Source: Pseudomonas sp. GM74
GTDB lineage: Bacteria > Pseudomonadota > Gammaproteobacteria > Pseudomonadales > Pseudomonadaceae
Length of the DNA: 64,000 bases
Reading direction: 5' to 3'
Assembly (NCBI RefSeq): GCF_000282455.1
Contig: NZ_AKJG01000161.1
Span: 1-64,000, forward strand
Part shown: positions 53,345 to 61,753 of the stretch, in pieces
Numbering within the stretch: position 1 is the stretch's first letter
Layout of the letters: every line of letters starts with the position of its first letter
The notes under the pieces: model-generated
Told to the model about the DNA's origin: nothing
Seen by the model: the letters and a program-made list of their open reading frames with translations, nothing else
The model's database searches: none
Made by a program: the position numbers and the translations under genes

Positions 53345-53701
53345 TTACTTGCGGATCGGCTTACGCGGACCTTTACGGGTACGCGCGTTGGTCTTGGTAC
53401 GCTGACCGCGTACTGGAAGACCGCGACGATGACGCAGACCGCGATAGCAACCGAGGTCCATCAAGCGCTTGATTTTCATGTTGATTTCGCGACGCAGGTC
53501 ACCTTCAGTGGTGAACTTCGCCACTTCGCCACGCAGCTGTTCAATCTGCTCGTCGCTCAGATCTTTGATCTTTGCTGCTGGGTTTACCCCAGTCTCTGCA
53601 CAAATTTTCTGTGCAGTAGTGCGACCAACACCATAGATGTAGGTCAGCGAGATAACAGTATGCTTGTTATCTGGAATGTTAACGCCTGCAATACGGGCCA
53701 T
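53345..53701 (-). CDS. rpsM: 30S ribosomal protein S13
   Basis: The 118-residue head protein begins MARIAGVNIPDNKHTVISL and has the C-terminal basic tail (GLRHRRGLPVRGQRTKTNAR) that contacts tRNA. First gene of the alpha operon. It has its own candidate promoter in the 130-bp gap after rpmJ. A GGAG site is 10 nt before the ATG. Confidence 0.98.
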   Translation of the reverse strand: MARIAGVNIPDNKHTVISLTYIYGVGRTTAQKICAETGVNPAAKIKDLSDEQIEQLRGEVAKFTTEGDLRREINMKIKRLMDLGCYRGLRHRRGLPVRGQRTKTNARTRKGPRKPIRK

Positions 53702-53760
53702 TCAGTGGGACTCCAATTGACAGCTACCTACGCCCCGGAAGCCAAGAAATAGGGCGCGAG

Positions 53761-53789
53761 ATAATATCGCTGTAATAACAAATAATCAA
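53761..53789 (-). promoter_or_regulatory. Candidate sigma70 promoter of the alpha operon
   Basis: On the minus strand TTGATT (53789-53784), 17 bp, then TATTAT (53766-53761) give a near-consensus promoter, with initiation expected near 53754 and a leader of about 53 nt before rpsM. It begins at the base next to the hairpin at 53790-53813. Confidence 0.6.
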
Positions 53790-53813
53790 CCCGGTAGCGC
53801 ACTAGCTACCGGG
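53790..53813 (-). terminator. Terminator-like hairpin between rpmJ and rpsM
   Basis: CCCGGTAGC and GCTACCGGG form a perfect 9-bp stem with a 6-base loop. The minus-strand sequence after it is U-rich (TTGATTATTTGTTATT) but has no continuous run. It may partly end spc-operon transcripts. Confidence 0.55.
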
Positions 53814-53831
53814 CTTGAAGCACAATCACAC

Positions 53832-53948
53832 TCAGCCTTGGCGCTGTTTGTGACGCGGTTCCGCGCTGCAAATTACTCGAACAACACCTTCGCGGCGAAT
53901 AATCTTGCAGTTACGGCACAGCTTTTTCACCGATGCACGAACTTTCAT
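53832..53948 (-). CDS. rpmJ: 50S ribosomal protein L36
   Basis: The 38-residue protein ([20 protein letters not shown]...HKQRQG) has the zinc ribbon ligands CxxC, a later cysteine (VICSAEPRH) and histidine, so it is the zinc-containing C+ form. Located after secY in the spc operon. It is short but unmistakable by sequence and position. Confidence 0.96.
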
Positions 53949-53972
53949 CACCAACTCCTCGAACCTTATGGG

Positions 53973-55301
53973 TCAGCGCAGCATGCCGCTGCCGTAACCC
54001 TTCAGGTTGGCTTTCTTCATCAGGGATTCGTACTGGTGCGAAACGAGGTGCGATTGTACTTGGGACATGAAGTCCATCACAACCACGACGACGATCAGCA
54101 ACGAGGTCCCGCCAAGGTAGAACGGTACGTTGGCTGCAACCACCAGGAACTGGGGCAACAGGCAGACGGCCGTCATGTAAAGAGCACCGAACATGGTCAA
54201 GCGAGTCAGAACGCCATCAATGTAGCGCGCAGACTGCTCACCTGGACGGATGCCCGGAATAAAGGCACCGGACTTCTTCAGGTTTTCCGCTACGTCTTTC
54301 GGATTGAACATCAACGCCGTATAGAAGAAGCAGAAGAAAATAATCCCTGCACTAAACAGCAGAATATTCAACGGCTGACCAGGAGCGATCGACTGCGAGA
54401 TGTCCTGCAACCAGCCCATACCTTCAGACTGACCGAACCAGGCACCCAACGAAGCCGGGAACAGCAAAATGCTGCTCGCGAAAATAGCCGGAATAACACC
54501 GGCCATGTTCACCTTCAGCGGCAAGTGGCTGGTCTGCGCAGCGAAGACCTTGCGGCCCTGCTGACGCTTGGCGTAGTGAACAGCAATACGACGCTGACCA
54601 CGCTCAATGAACACCACGAAACCGATAATCGCTACTGCCAGCAAACCGATGGCAACCAGGGCGAAGATGTTGATATCACCCTGACGTGCAGACTCGAAAG
54701 ACTGCCCGATCGCTCTCGGAAGACCGGCGACGATACCCGAAAAAATCAACATCGAGATACCGTTGCCAACACCACGCTCAGTAATCTGCTCACCCAGCCA
54801 CATCATGAACATCGCACCAGCCACAAACGTGGATACCGCGACGAAATGGAAGCCAAAGTCACCAGTGAACGCAACGCCCTGCCCTGCCAGACCAATGGAC
54901 ATGCCAATGGCCTGGACGAGAGCGAGGACGACAGTGCCGTAGCGGGTGTACTGGCTGATCTTGCGACGGCCAGCTTCACCTTCCTTCTTCAACTGCTCCA
55001 GCTGCGGGCTGACGGCGGTCATCAGCTGCATGATGATCGATGCCGAGATGTACGGCATGATCCCCAGTGCAAAGATGCTCATCCGTTCCAGCGCGCCGCC
55101 GGAAAACATGTTGAACAAGCTAAGAATGGTCCCCTCATTCTGTCGAAACAGGTCCGCGAGTCGGTCCGGGTTGATACCTGGAACCGGGATGTGTGCGCCT
55201 ATTCGGTAGACGATAATCGCCAGGAACAGAAAACGCAGACGAGCCCAGAGTTCAGACATACCGCCTTTGCCGAGCGCAGAGAGAGCACCTTGCTTAGCCA
55301 T
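53973..55301 (-). CDS. secY: Preprotein translocase channel subunit SecY
   Basis: The 442-residue inner-membrane protein has ten transmembrane helices and forms the SecYEG pore. It contains the plug region after GGMSELWARLRFLFLAIIVY and the typical HIPVPGINP and SMFSGGALERMSIFALGIMP stretches (the latter near 70). The ATG abuts the rplO stop without a gap. Confidence 0.98.
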   Translation of the reverse strand: MAKQGALSALGKGGMSELWARLRFLFLAIIVYRIGAHIPVPGINPDRLADLFRQNEGTILSLFNMFSGGALERMSIFALGIMPYISASIIMQLMTAVSPQLEQLKKEGEAGRRKISQYTRYGTVVLALVQAIGMSIGLAGQGVAFTGDFGFHFVAVSTFVAGAMFMMWLGEQITERGVGNGISMLIFSGIVAGLPRAIGQSFESARQGDINIFALVAIGLLAVAIIGFVVFIERGQRRIAVHYAKRQQGRKVFAAQTSHLPLKVNMAGVIPAIFASSILLFPASLGAWFGQSEGMGWLQDISQSIAPGQPLNILLFSAGIIFFCFFYTALMFNPKDVAENLKKSGAFIPGIRPGEQSARYIDGVLTRLTMFGALYMTAVCLLPQFLVVAANVPFYLGGTSLLIVVVVVMDFMSQVQSHLVSHQYESLMKKANLKGYGSGMLR

Positions 55302-55739
55302 TTATTCCTCGAACTTGCCGCCAGCTGCTTCGATAGCCGCACGCGCACCTTTGGTGGCGCCGATTCCCTTGCCGATAGTGACAGCGCGAGTCACTTCACC
55401 GGACAGCATGATTTTCACACGCTGTACGTTGACGTTGATCACGTTGGCATCTTTCAGGGACTGCACGGTGACGATGTCGCCTTCCACTTTAGCCAGCTCG
55501 GACAGACGCACTTCTGCGCGGTCCATGGCCTTCAGGGAAACGAAACCGAACTTCGGCAGGCGACGATGCAGCGGCTGTTGACCGCCTTCAAAGCCTGGAG
55601 CAATGGTGCCACCGGAGCGGGAGGTCTGACCTTTGTGACCACGGCCACCAGTCTTACCCAAACCGCTACCGATACCACGGCCCGGACGATGCTTTTCGCG
55701 ACGGGAACCCGGCGCTGGACTCAGATCATTGAGTTTCAT
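55302..55739 (-). CDS. rplO: 50S ribosomal protein L15
   Basis: The 145-residue protein begins MKLNDLSPAPGSRREKHRPG, followed by the glycine-rich RGIGSGLGKTGGRGHKGQ, the extended rRNA-binding tail, and a globular C-terminus. Located in the spc operon between rpmD and secY. Confidence 0.98.
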   Translation of the reverse strand: MKLNDLSPAPGSRREKHRPGRGIGSGLGKTGGRGHKGQTSRSGGTIAPGFEGGQQPLHRRLPKFGFVSLKAMDRAEVRLSELAKVEGDIVTVQSLKDANVINVNVQRVKIMLSGEVTRAVTIGKGIGATKGARAAIEAAGGKFEE

Positions 55740-55742
55740 CGA

Positions 55743-55919
55743 TTAACCCTCGACACGCAGCATGTAGTAAGCCTTGTTGATCATCCCGCGATTCTCGGGA
55801 GTATCCTGGACTTCTACAGTGTGACCGATGCGACGCAGACCCAGACCCTTAACGCACAGTTTGTGGTTAGGGATGCGGCCGGTCATGCTTTTGATCAGCG
55901 TTACTTTTACGGTAGCCAT
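55743..55919 (-). CDS. rpmD: 50S ribosomal protein L30
   Basis: The 58-residue protein reads [20 protein letters not shown] then [20 protein letters not shown], an ordinary bacterial L30. It fills the 182-bp space between rpsE and rplO with 2-3 bp gaps on each side. Confidence 0.96.
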
Positions 55920-55921
55920 GA

Positions 55922-56422
55922 TCAGAAGATCTCCTTGACGCTTTTGCCACGCTTGGCAGCAATGGATTCAGGAGACTGCATTGCTTTCAAACCCTTGAAA
56001 GTGGCGTGAACCACGTTTACCGGGTTAGTCGAGCCGTAGCACTTGGCCAGAACGTTCTGAACGCCAGCAACTTCGAGGACAGCACGCATAGCGCCGCCAG
56101 CGATGATACCGGTACCTTCAGAAGCAGGCTGCATGTACACCTTCGAAGCGCCGTGAGCGGACTTCATTGCGTACTGCAGAGTGGTGCCGTTCAGATCAAC
56201 CTGGATCATGTTGCGGCGAGCAGCTTCCATTGCCTTCTGGATCGCAGCAGGCACTTCACGCGACTTGCCACGGCCGAAGCCAACACGGCCCTTACCATCA
56301 CCAACCACGGTCAACGCGGTGAAAGTGAAGATACGGCCGCCTTTAACGGTTTTGGCTACGCGGTTAACTTGAACCAGCTTCTCGATGTAGCCTTCGTCGC
56401 GCTTTTGGTCGTTATTTGACAT
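55922..56422 (-). CDS. rpsE: 30S ribosomal protein S5
   Basis: The 166-residue protein has an N-terminal dsRBD-like domain ([20 protein letters not shown], then [20 protein letters not shown]) and the S5 C-terminal domain ([19 protein letters not shown]). It contributes to decoding fidelity. Located in the spc operon between rplR and rpmD. Confidence 0.98.
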
Positions 56423-56425
56423 AAC

Positions 56426-56776
56426 TTAGAACTCCAGCCCAGCTTCACGAGCAGCATCAGCCAGCGCCTTGACGCGGCCGTGGTACTTGAAGCCAGAGCG
56501 GTCGAAAGCCACCTGCGAGACGCCAGCGGCTTTAGCACGCGTAGCGACCAGCTGGCCAACCTTAGTGGCCGCGTCGATGTTGCCGGTGGCACCATCACGC
56601 AGTTCTTTATCCAAAGTCGAGGCGCTTGCCAGGACTTTGTTGCCGTCGGCCGAAATGACCTGGGCGTAGATGTGCTGCGAAGAGCGGAACACGCAGAGAC
56701 GCACGACTTCGAGTTCGTGCATTTTCAGGCGTGCTTTGCGAGCGCGACGCAGTCGAGTAACTTTTTTGTCGGTCAT
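56426..56776 (-). CDS. rplR: 50S ribosomal protein L18
   Basis: The 116-residue 5S rRNA-binding protein contains LRVLR-like VVRLCVFRSSQHIYAQVI and ends AFDRSGFKYHGRVKALADAA. Located 3 bp upstream of rpsE. Confidence 0.98.
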   Translation of the reverse strand: MTDKKVTRLRRARKARLKMHELEVVRLCVFRSSQHIYAQVISADGNKVLASASTLDKELRDGATGNIDAATKVGQLVATRAKAAGVSQVAFDRSGFKYHGRVKALADAAREAGLEF

Positions 56777-56786
56777 TTGCTATGCC

Positions 56787-57320
56787 CTACTTCTTCTTGG
56801 CTTCTTTACGACGGACGACTTCGTCCGCGTAGCGCACACCTTTGCCTTTGTACGGCTCTGGTGGACGGAAGTCGCGGATCTCGGCGGCCACTTGACCTAC
56901 CAGCTGCTTGTCGATGCCCTTGATCAGGATATCGGTCTGGCTAGGAGTCTCAGCGGTGATGCCTTCCGGCAGTTCGTAATCCACTGGGTGCGAGAAGCCA
57001 AGAGCCAGGTTCAGCACTGTGCCTTTTGCTTGCGCTTTGTAACCAACACCGACCAGCTGGAGCTTGCGCTCGAAGCCTTGGCTTACGCCTTGGACCATGT
57101 TGTTTACCAACGCACGAGTGGTACCAGCCATCGCGCGAGTCTGTTGATCGCCATTGCGAGCAGCGAAACGCAGCTCACCGGCTTCTTCAACGATCTCAAC
57201 GGACGAGTGGATGTTCAGTTCGAGAGTGCCCTTGGCACCCTTCACCGAAAGCTGTTGGCCTGCGAATTTTACTTCGACACCGGCTGGCAGCTTAACGGGG
57301 TTCTTAGCGACGCGAGACAT
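56787..57320 (-). CDS. rplF: 50S ribosomal protein L6
   Basis: The 177-residue protein begins MSRVAKNPVKLPAGVEVKFA and has two homologous alpha/beta domains with the C-terminal rRNA-binding motif KQLVGQVAAEIRDFRPPEPY. It lies near the sarcin-ricin loop in the ribosome. Located between rpsH and rplR. Confidence 0.98.
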   Translation of the reverse strand: MSRVAKNPVKLPAGVEVKFAGQQLSVKGAKGTLELNIHSSVEIVEEAGELRFAARNGDQQTRAMAGTTRALVNNMVQGVSQGFERKLQLVGVGYKAQAKGTVLNLALGFSHPVDYELPEGITAETPSQTDILIKGIDKQLVGQVAAEIRDFRPPEPYKGKGVRYADEVVRRKEAKKK

Positions 57321-57332
57321 GCTTATCCCCCC

Positions 57333-57725
57333 TTAGAACACAGTGCAAAGAACTTCGCCGCCGACACCGGCAGCGCGCGCAGCACGATCAGTCATCACAC
57401 CCTTGTTGGTGGAGACGATAGACACACCGAGACCGCCACGAACTTTTGGCAGATCATCGACGGACTTGTACTGACGCAGGCCTGGACGGCTAACGCGCTT
57501 CACTTCTTCGATAACCGGACGGCCTTCGAAGTACTTCAGCTCGATGGACAGCAGTGGTTTGATTTCGCTGCTGATCTGATAACCCGCAATGTAACCTTCG
57601 TCCTTCAGGACTTTGGCAACAGCTACCTTCAACGTGGAAGATGGCATGCTTACGACGGACTTTTCAGCCATCTGGGCATTACGGATACGAGTTAGCATGT
57701 CCGCTAACGGGTCCTGCATACTCAT
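57333..57725 (-). CDS. rpsH: 30S ribosomal protein S8
   Basis: The 130-residue primary assembly protein begins MSMQDPLADMLTRIRNAQMA and ends STNKGVMTDRAARAAGVGGE followed by VLCTVF. In E. coli S8 is the autogenous repressor of the spc operon. Here an unusually long gap with its own promoter and a terminator-like hairpin precede it; TTAGGAG is the ribosome site. Confidence 0.98.
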   Translation of the reverse strand: MSMQDPLADMLTRIRNAQMAEKSVVSMPSSTLKVAVAKVLKDEGYIAGYQISSEIKPLLSIELKYFEGRPVIEEVKRVSRPGLRQYKSVDDLPKVRGGLGVSIVSTNKGVMTDRAARAAGVGGEVLCTVF

Positions 57726-57934
57726 GGGCTAGACGCTCCTAATACAAAAAAATTAGCCTTGCGGCTATTACGTGTCGCCGAGAATCTCCGAGCATGAAAA
57801 ACACGGGCTCAGGCGAGCCGGGTATTCTAGACACACCCCAGAAATGAATCAAGCCCCAAAAGGGGCTTGATCCAGATTCAAGGCCACCGGTGGTCAGGAT
57901 CTTGCGATCCTGGACACCGAGACTTTGACAGTAC
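57726..57934 (-). promoter_or_regulatory. Structured rpsN-rpsH intergenic leader with internal promoter
   Basis: The 209-bp gap is far longer than the other gaps in this operon. On the minus strand, in order: hairpin CAGGATC-GCAA-GATCCTG (57912-57895) with a GNRA loop; ATCAAGCCCC-TTTT-GGGGCTTGAT (57871-57848); a promoter TTGATT-N17-TAGAAT (57852-57824) whose -35 overlaps that hairpin; and TAGCC-GCAA-GGCTA (57767-57754) followed by one A and seven U, a terminator-like element just before the rpsH ribosome site. Confidence 0.6.
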
Positions 57935-58240
57935 TTACCAGCTGGCTTTAACCAGACCCGGTACGTCACCACGCATGGCAGCTTCACGCAGCTTGTTACG
58001 GCCGAGGCCGAACTTGCGGTAAACGCCGTGTGGACGACCGGTCAGGCGGCAGCGGTTACGCATGCGCGAAGCGCTTGCGTCACGTGGCTGCTTCTGCAGG
58101 GCTACTGTAGCTTCCCAACGCGCTTCTGGACTTGCGTTCAGATCAACGATGATAGCTTTCAGTGCTGCACGCTTCTTGGCGTACTTGGCAACCGTGAGCT
58201 GACGCTTCAGCTCGCGGTTTTTCATGCTCATCTTGGCCAT
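57935..58240 (-). CDS. rpsN: 30S ribosomal protein S14 (zinc-free form)
   Basis: The 101-residue protein begins MAKMSMKNRELKRQLTVAKY and ends KLREAAMRGDVPGLVKASW. It is the long form and lacks the CxxC pairs of zinc-binding S14. The start at 58240 follows GGAG-type sequence; the frame upstream overlaps rplE. It lies 13 bp after rplE. Confidence 0.97.
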   Translation of the reverse strand: MAKMSMKNRELKRQLTVAKYAKKRAALKAIIVDLNASPEARWEATVALQKQPRDASASRMRNRCRLTGRPHGVYRKFGLGRNKLREAAMRGDVPGLVKASW

Positions 58241-58253
58241 GGTCCTACTCCAA

Positions 58254-58793
58254 TCAGTTGCGGAACGGGAATTTGAACGCACGCAGCAGAGCGCGGCCTT
58301 CATCATCGTTCTTGGCAGTGGTGGTCAGGGTGATGTCCAGACCGCGGAGAGCATCGATCTTGTCGTAGTCGATTTCCGGGAAGATGATCTGCTCTTTCAC
58401 GCCCATGCTGTAGTTGCCACGACCATCGAAGGACTTGGCATTCAGGCCGCGGAAGTCGCGAACCCGAGGCAGGGAGATCGACAGCAGACGATCCAGGAAC
58501 TCGTACATACGCTCACGGCGCAGGGTCACTTTGACGCCGATCGGCCAACCTTCACGGACTTTAAAGCCAGCGATGGATTTGCGAGCGTAGGTCACAACGA
58601 CTTTCTGGCCGGTGATCTTTTCCAGGTCAGCAACAGCGTGCTCGATGACTTTTTTGTCGCCGATCGCTTCGCCCAGACCCATGTTCAGGGTGATTTTGGT
58701 AACGCGCGGAACTTCCATCACGTTCGAAAGCTTAAGTTCTTCCTTAAGTTTCGGAGCGATTTCCTTCCGGTAAATCTCTTTTAGTCGTGCCAT
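58254..58793 (-). CDS. rplE: 50S ribosomal protein L5
   Basis: The 179-residue 5S rRNA-binding protein begins MARLKEIYRKEIAPKLKEEL and contains KITLNMGLGEAIGDKKVIEH and TTAKNDDEGRALLRAFKFPF. Located in the spc operon between rplX and rpsN. Confidence 0.98.
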   Translation of the reverse strand: MARLKEIYRKEIAPKLKEELKLSNVMEVPRVTKITLNMGLGEAIGDKKVIEHAVADLEKITGQKVVVTYARKSIAGFKVREGWPIGVKVTLRRERMYEFLDRLLSISLPRVRDFRGLNAKSFDGRGNYSMGVKEQIIFPEIDYDKIDALRGLDITLTTTAKNDDEGRALLRAFKFPFRN

Positions 58794-58813
58794 GGTCTTC
58801 TACCTAGCAGTGT

Positions 58814-59128
58814 TCAAGCATCAACCGCTTTTTGGGTCGACTTGAAGACACGAATTTTCTTACCGTCTTCTACTTTGAAACCAACGCGGTCAGCCTTGTT
58901 GGTTTCGCCGTTGAAGATGGCGACGTTGGAAGCGTGCAGTGGCGCTTCTTTCTCGACGATACCGCCCTGTACGCCCGACATCGGGTTAGGCTTGGTATGA
59001 CGCTTGACCAGGTTCAGACCACCAACAACCAGACGGTTGTCAGCAAGAACCTTCAGCACCTTACCGCGCTTACCTTTGTCTTTGCCGGCGATCACGATGA
59101 TCTCGTCGTCACGACGAATCTTTTGCAT
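58814..59128 (-). CDS. rplX: 50S ribosomal protein L24
   Basis: The 104-residue protein begins MQKIRRDDEIIVIAGKDKGK, a KOW motif, and is an early assembly initiator of the large subunit. Located between rplN and rplE. Confidence 0.98.
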   Translation of the reverse strand: MQKIRRDDEIIVIAGKDKGKRGKVLKVLADNRLVVGGLNLVKRHTKPNPMSGVQGGIVEKEAPLHASNVAIFNGETNKADRVGFKVEDGKKIRVFKSTQKAVDA

Positions 59129-59139
59129 GTCGGATCTCC

Positions 59140-59508
59140 TTACAGCACTTCTGGGGCGAGCGAGACGATCTTCATGAACTTCTCAGTACGAAGTTCACGG
59201 GTCACTGGCCCAAAGATACGGGTGCCGATCGGCTCTTGCTTGTTGTTCAGAAGAACAGCAGCGTTGCCATCAAAGCGGATAATGGAGCCATCAGCACGAC
59301 GTACGCCGTGACGAGTGCGGACTACAACAGCAGTCATCACTTGGCCTTTTTTCACTTTACCGCGAGGAATTGCTTCCTTGACGGTAACTTTGATGATGTC
59401 ACCGATACCAGCGTAACGACGATGGGAGCCACCCAGCACCTTGATGCACATAACGCGGCGAGCGCCGCTGTTATCGGCCACATCGAGCATGGATTGAGTC
59501 TGAATCAT
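59140..59508 (-). CDS. rplN: 50S ribosomal protein L14
   Basis: The 122-residue protein begins MIQTQSMLDVADNSGARRVM and ends KIVSLAPEVL, standard L14. It heads the spc operon and forms an intersubunit bridge. Located 23 bp after rpsQ, with no internal promoter I can support in so small a gap. Confidence 0.98.
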   Translation of the reverse strand: MIQTQSMLDVADNSGARRVMCIKVLGGSHRRYAGIGDIIKVTVKEAIPRGKVKKGQVMTAVVVRTRHGVRRADGSIIRFDGNAAVLLNNKQEPIGTRIFGPVTRELRTEKFMKIVSLAPEVL

Positions 59509-59531
59509 ATAATTTCTCCGACCCCTAGTCC

Positions 59532-59798
59532 TTAGACTTCCACAGCGCGTTCGAGAACATCAACCAGCGCCCAAGACTTGGTCTTGGCCAAAGGACGAGT
59601 TTCACGAATAGTGACTTTGTCGCCGATGTGGCACTGATTGGTTTCGTCGTGCGCGTGCAGCTTAGTCGAACGCTTAACGTATTTACCGTAGATCGGGTGC
59701 TTAACGCGACGCTCGATCAGAACGGTGATGGTTTTGTCCATCTTGTCGCTGACAACACGGCCAGTCAGCGTACGGACAGTTTTTTCGGCTTCAGCCAT
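59532..59798 (-). CDS. rpsQ: 30S ribosomal protein S17
   Basis: The 88-residue OB-fold protein contains LTGRVVSDKMDKTITVLIER and HDETNQCHIGDKVTIRETRP. It is the last gene of the S10 operon, 2 bp after rpmC. Confidence 0.98.
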   Translation of the reverse strand: MAEAEKTVRTLTGRVVSDKMDKTITVLIERRVKHPIYGKYVKRSTKLHAHDETNQCHIGDKVTIRETRPLAKTKSWALVDVLERAVEV

Positions 59799-59800
59799 GA

Positions 59801-59992
59801 TTACTTACCTGCCTGCTGGTTGAGCACAGTCTTCACGCGAGCGATGTCACGCTTAACTTGCGAGAGCAGATGAGACTGCCCCAACTGGCCAGTTGCTTTC
59901 TGCATACGCAGATTGAACTGGTCGCGCAGCAAGCCGAGCAGTTGCTCGTTCAGCTGCTGTGCGGATTTTTCACGAAGTTCATTCGCTTTCAT
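59801..59992 (-). CDS. rpmC: 50S ribosomal protein L29
   Basis: The 63-residue helical protein begins [20 protein letters not shown]. The ATG at 59992 overlaps the rplP stop as TGATG; the preceding GTG is unlikely. L29 lies at the tunnel exit beside L23. Confidence 0.97.
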
Positions 59993-60405
59993 CACATCAC
60001 CGTCCGTTTAACAAAGGAGGTGGCGAGCGGCAGCTTTGCAGCAGCCAGGGCGAAAGCCTCACGCGCCAGCTCTTCAGAAACACCCTCGATTTCATACAGG
60101 ACTTTGCCTGGCTGAATCTGGGCAACCCAGTATTCGACGTTACCCTTACCTTTACCCATCCGAACTTCGAGTGGCTTCTTGGAAATAGGCTTGTCCGGGA
60201 ATACACGGATCCAGATCTTGCCGCCACGTTTTACGTGACGGGTCAGAGCACGACGCGCTGACTCGATCTGACGAGCGGTGAGACGACCACGAGCAACAGA
60301 CTTCAGCGCGAACTCGCCGAAGCTGACTTTGCTACCGCGCAATGCCAGGCCACGGTTGTGACCAGTCATTTGCTTGCGGAACTTCGTACGCTTTGGTTGC
60401 AACAT
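59992..60405 (-). CDS. rplP: 50S ribosomal protein L16
   Basis: The 137-residue protein begins [20 protein letters not shown] and contains the [20 protein letters not shown] loop that contacts A-site tRNA. The arginine hydroxylated by YcfD in E. coli lies in this region. Located between rpsC and rpmC. Confidence 0.98.
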
Positions 60406-60417
60406 TTGGCGTACCCC

Positions 60418-61104
60418 TTACTTAGCAGCTTTTTTACGAGGCGCTGGTGCTTGTGGTTTCAGTTCTTCTTGGCGACCACCAATTACTTCGCCTTTGAAGA
60501 TCCAAACCTTTACACCGATCACACCGTAAGTGGTGTGAGCTTCGTAGTTGGCATAGTCGATGTCGGCACGCAGGGTGTGCAATGGCACACGACCTTCGCG
60601 ATACCATTCAGTACGTGCGATTTCAGCACCGCCGAGACGACCGCTCACTTGGATTTTGATGCCTTTGGCACCAATGCGCATGGCGTTCTGTACGGCGCGC
60701 TTCATAGCGCGACGGAACATTACGCGACGCTCCAGCTGCTGAGCTACGCTCTGCGCAACCAGCATACCGTCGAGCTCCGGCTTACGGATCTCTTCGATAT
60801 TGATGTGCACAGGCACACCCATTTGCTTGGTCAGGTCCTGACGCAGTTTCTCAACATCTTCACCTTTCTTCCCGATAACGATACCTGGACGAGCGGTGTG
60901 GATGGTGATGCGTGCAGTTTGGGCCGGACGATGGATATCGATACGGCTTACGGACGCGCTTTTTAGTTTGTCTTGGAGGTACTCACGCACATTCAGATCT
61001 GCGAGCAAATAGTCCGCATAAGTCCGACCGTCTGCGTACCAGACGGAGGTGTGCTCCTTGACGATTCCCAGGCGAATGCCAATGGGATGTACTTTCTGAC
61101 CCAT
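60418..61104 (-). CDS. rpsC: 30S ribosomal protein S3
   Basis: The 228-residue protein begins MGQKVHPIGIRLGIVKEHTS and has a KH domain (about 39-106; RPGIVIGKKGEDVEKLR) and the C-terminal S3 domain ending in a lysine/proline tail. The start at 61104 was chosen by family alignment; the longer frame overlaps rplV. It forms the mRNA entry site. Confidence 0.98.
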   Translation of the reverse strand: MGQKVHPIGIRLGIVKEHTSVWYADGRTYADYLLADLNVREYLQDKLKSASVSRIDIHRPAQTARITIHTARPGIVIGKKGEDVEKLRQDLTKQMGVPVHINIEEIRKPELDGMLVAQSVAQQLERRVMFRRAMKRAVQNAMRIGAKGIKIQVSGRLGGAEIARTEWYREGRVPLHTLRADIDYANYEAHTTYGVIGVKVWIFKGEVIGGRQEELKPQAPAPRKKAAK

Positions 61105-61117
61105 CTCTTCGACTCCG

Positions 61118-61450
61118 TTACTTGTCAGCAACCTTGACAGTGATATGGCAAGACCGCTTGACGATGCGATCAGCACGGCCTTTGGCACGTGGCATGATGC
61201 GCTTCAGCGAACGCCCTTCGTTGACGAAAACAGTGCTGACCTTCAGGTCATCAACGTCTGCGCCTTCGTTATGCTCGGCGTTGGCTACGGCCGACTCCAG
61301 CACTTTCTTCATGATCTCGGCGGCTTTCTTACTGCTGAAAGCCAACAGGTTGAGCGCTTCGCCCACCTTCTTCCCGCGGATCTGGTCGGCGACCAAGCGG
61401 GCTTTCTGGGCGGAGATTCGAGCGCCCGACAACTTAGCGGCTACTTCCAT
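61118..61450 (-). CDS. rplV: 50S ribosomal protein L22
   Basis: The 110-residue protein begins [20 protein letters not shown] and contains the macrolide-tunnel hairpin near [17 protein letters not shown]. Located between rpsS and rpsC in the S10 operon. Confidence 0.98.
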
Positions 61451-61461
61451 TTCCTAACCCC

Positions 61462-61737
61462 TTAACGCTTGGCTTTCTTGTCTGCCACGTGCCCGCGATA
61501 AGTGCGGGTACCGGCGAACTCGCCCAGTTTGTGGCCGACCATGTCTTCGTTCACGAGAACTGGGACGTGCTGACGACCGTTGTGTACTGCGATGGTCAGA
61601 CCGACCATTTGTGGCAGGATCATCGAACGACGCGACCAGGTTTTCACCGGTTTGCGATCGTTCTTTTCCGCCGCCACTTCGATCTTCTTCAGTAGGTGAA
61701 GATCGATAAAAGGACCTTTTTTCAGAGAACGTGGCAC
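61462..61737 (-). CDS. rpsS: 30S ribosomal protein S19
   Basis: The 91-residue head protein begins MPRSLKKGPFIDLHLLKKIE and contains TWSRRSMILPQMVGLTIAVH. Located between rplB and rplV. Confidence 0.98.
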   Translation of the reverse strand: MPRSLKKGPFIDLHLLKKIEVAAEKNDRKPVKTWSRRSMILPQMVGLTIAVHNGRQHVPVLVNEDMVGHKLGEFAGTRTYRGHVADKKAKR

Positions 61738-61753
61738 TGTCGTATCCCTCTAT

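Noticed and set aside
53702..53754. S4-binding pseudoknot in the rpsM leader
   Set aside because: The leader expected from the proposed promoter is only about 53 nt, shorter than the E. coli element, and I could not draw a convincing nested pseudoknot by eye.
53838..56009. Open frame of 723 codons on the plus strand across secY, rplO and rpmD
   Set aside because: It lies opposite several ribosomal protein genes and secY and cannot be a real gene.
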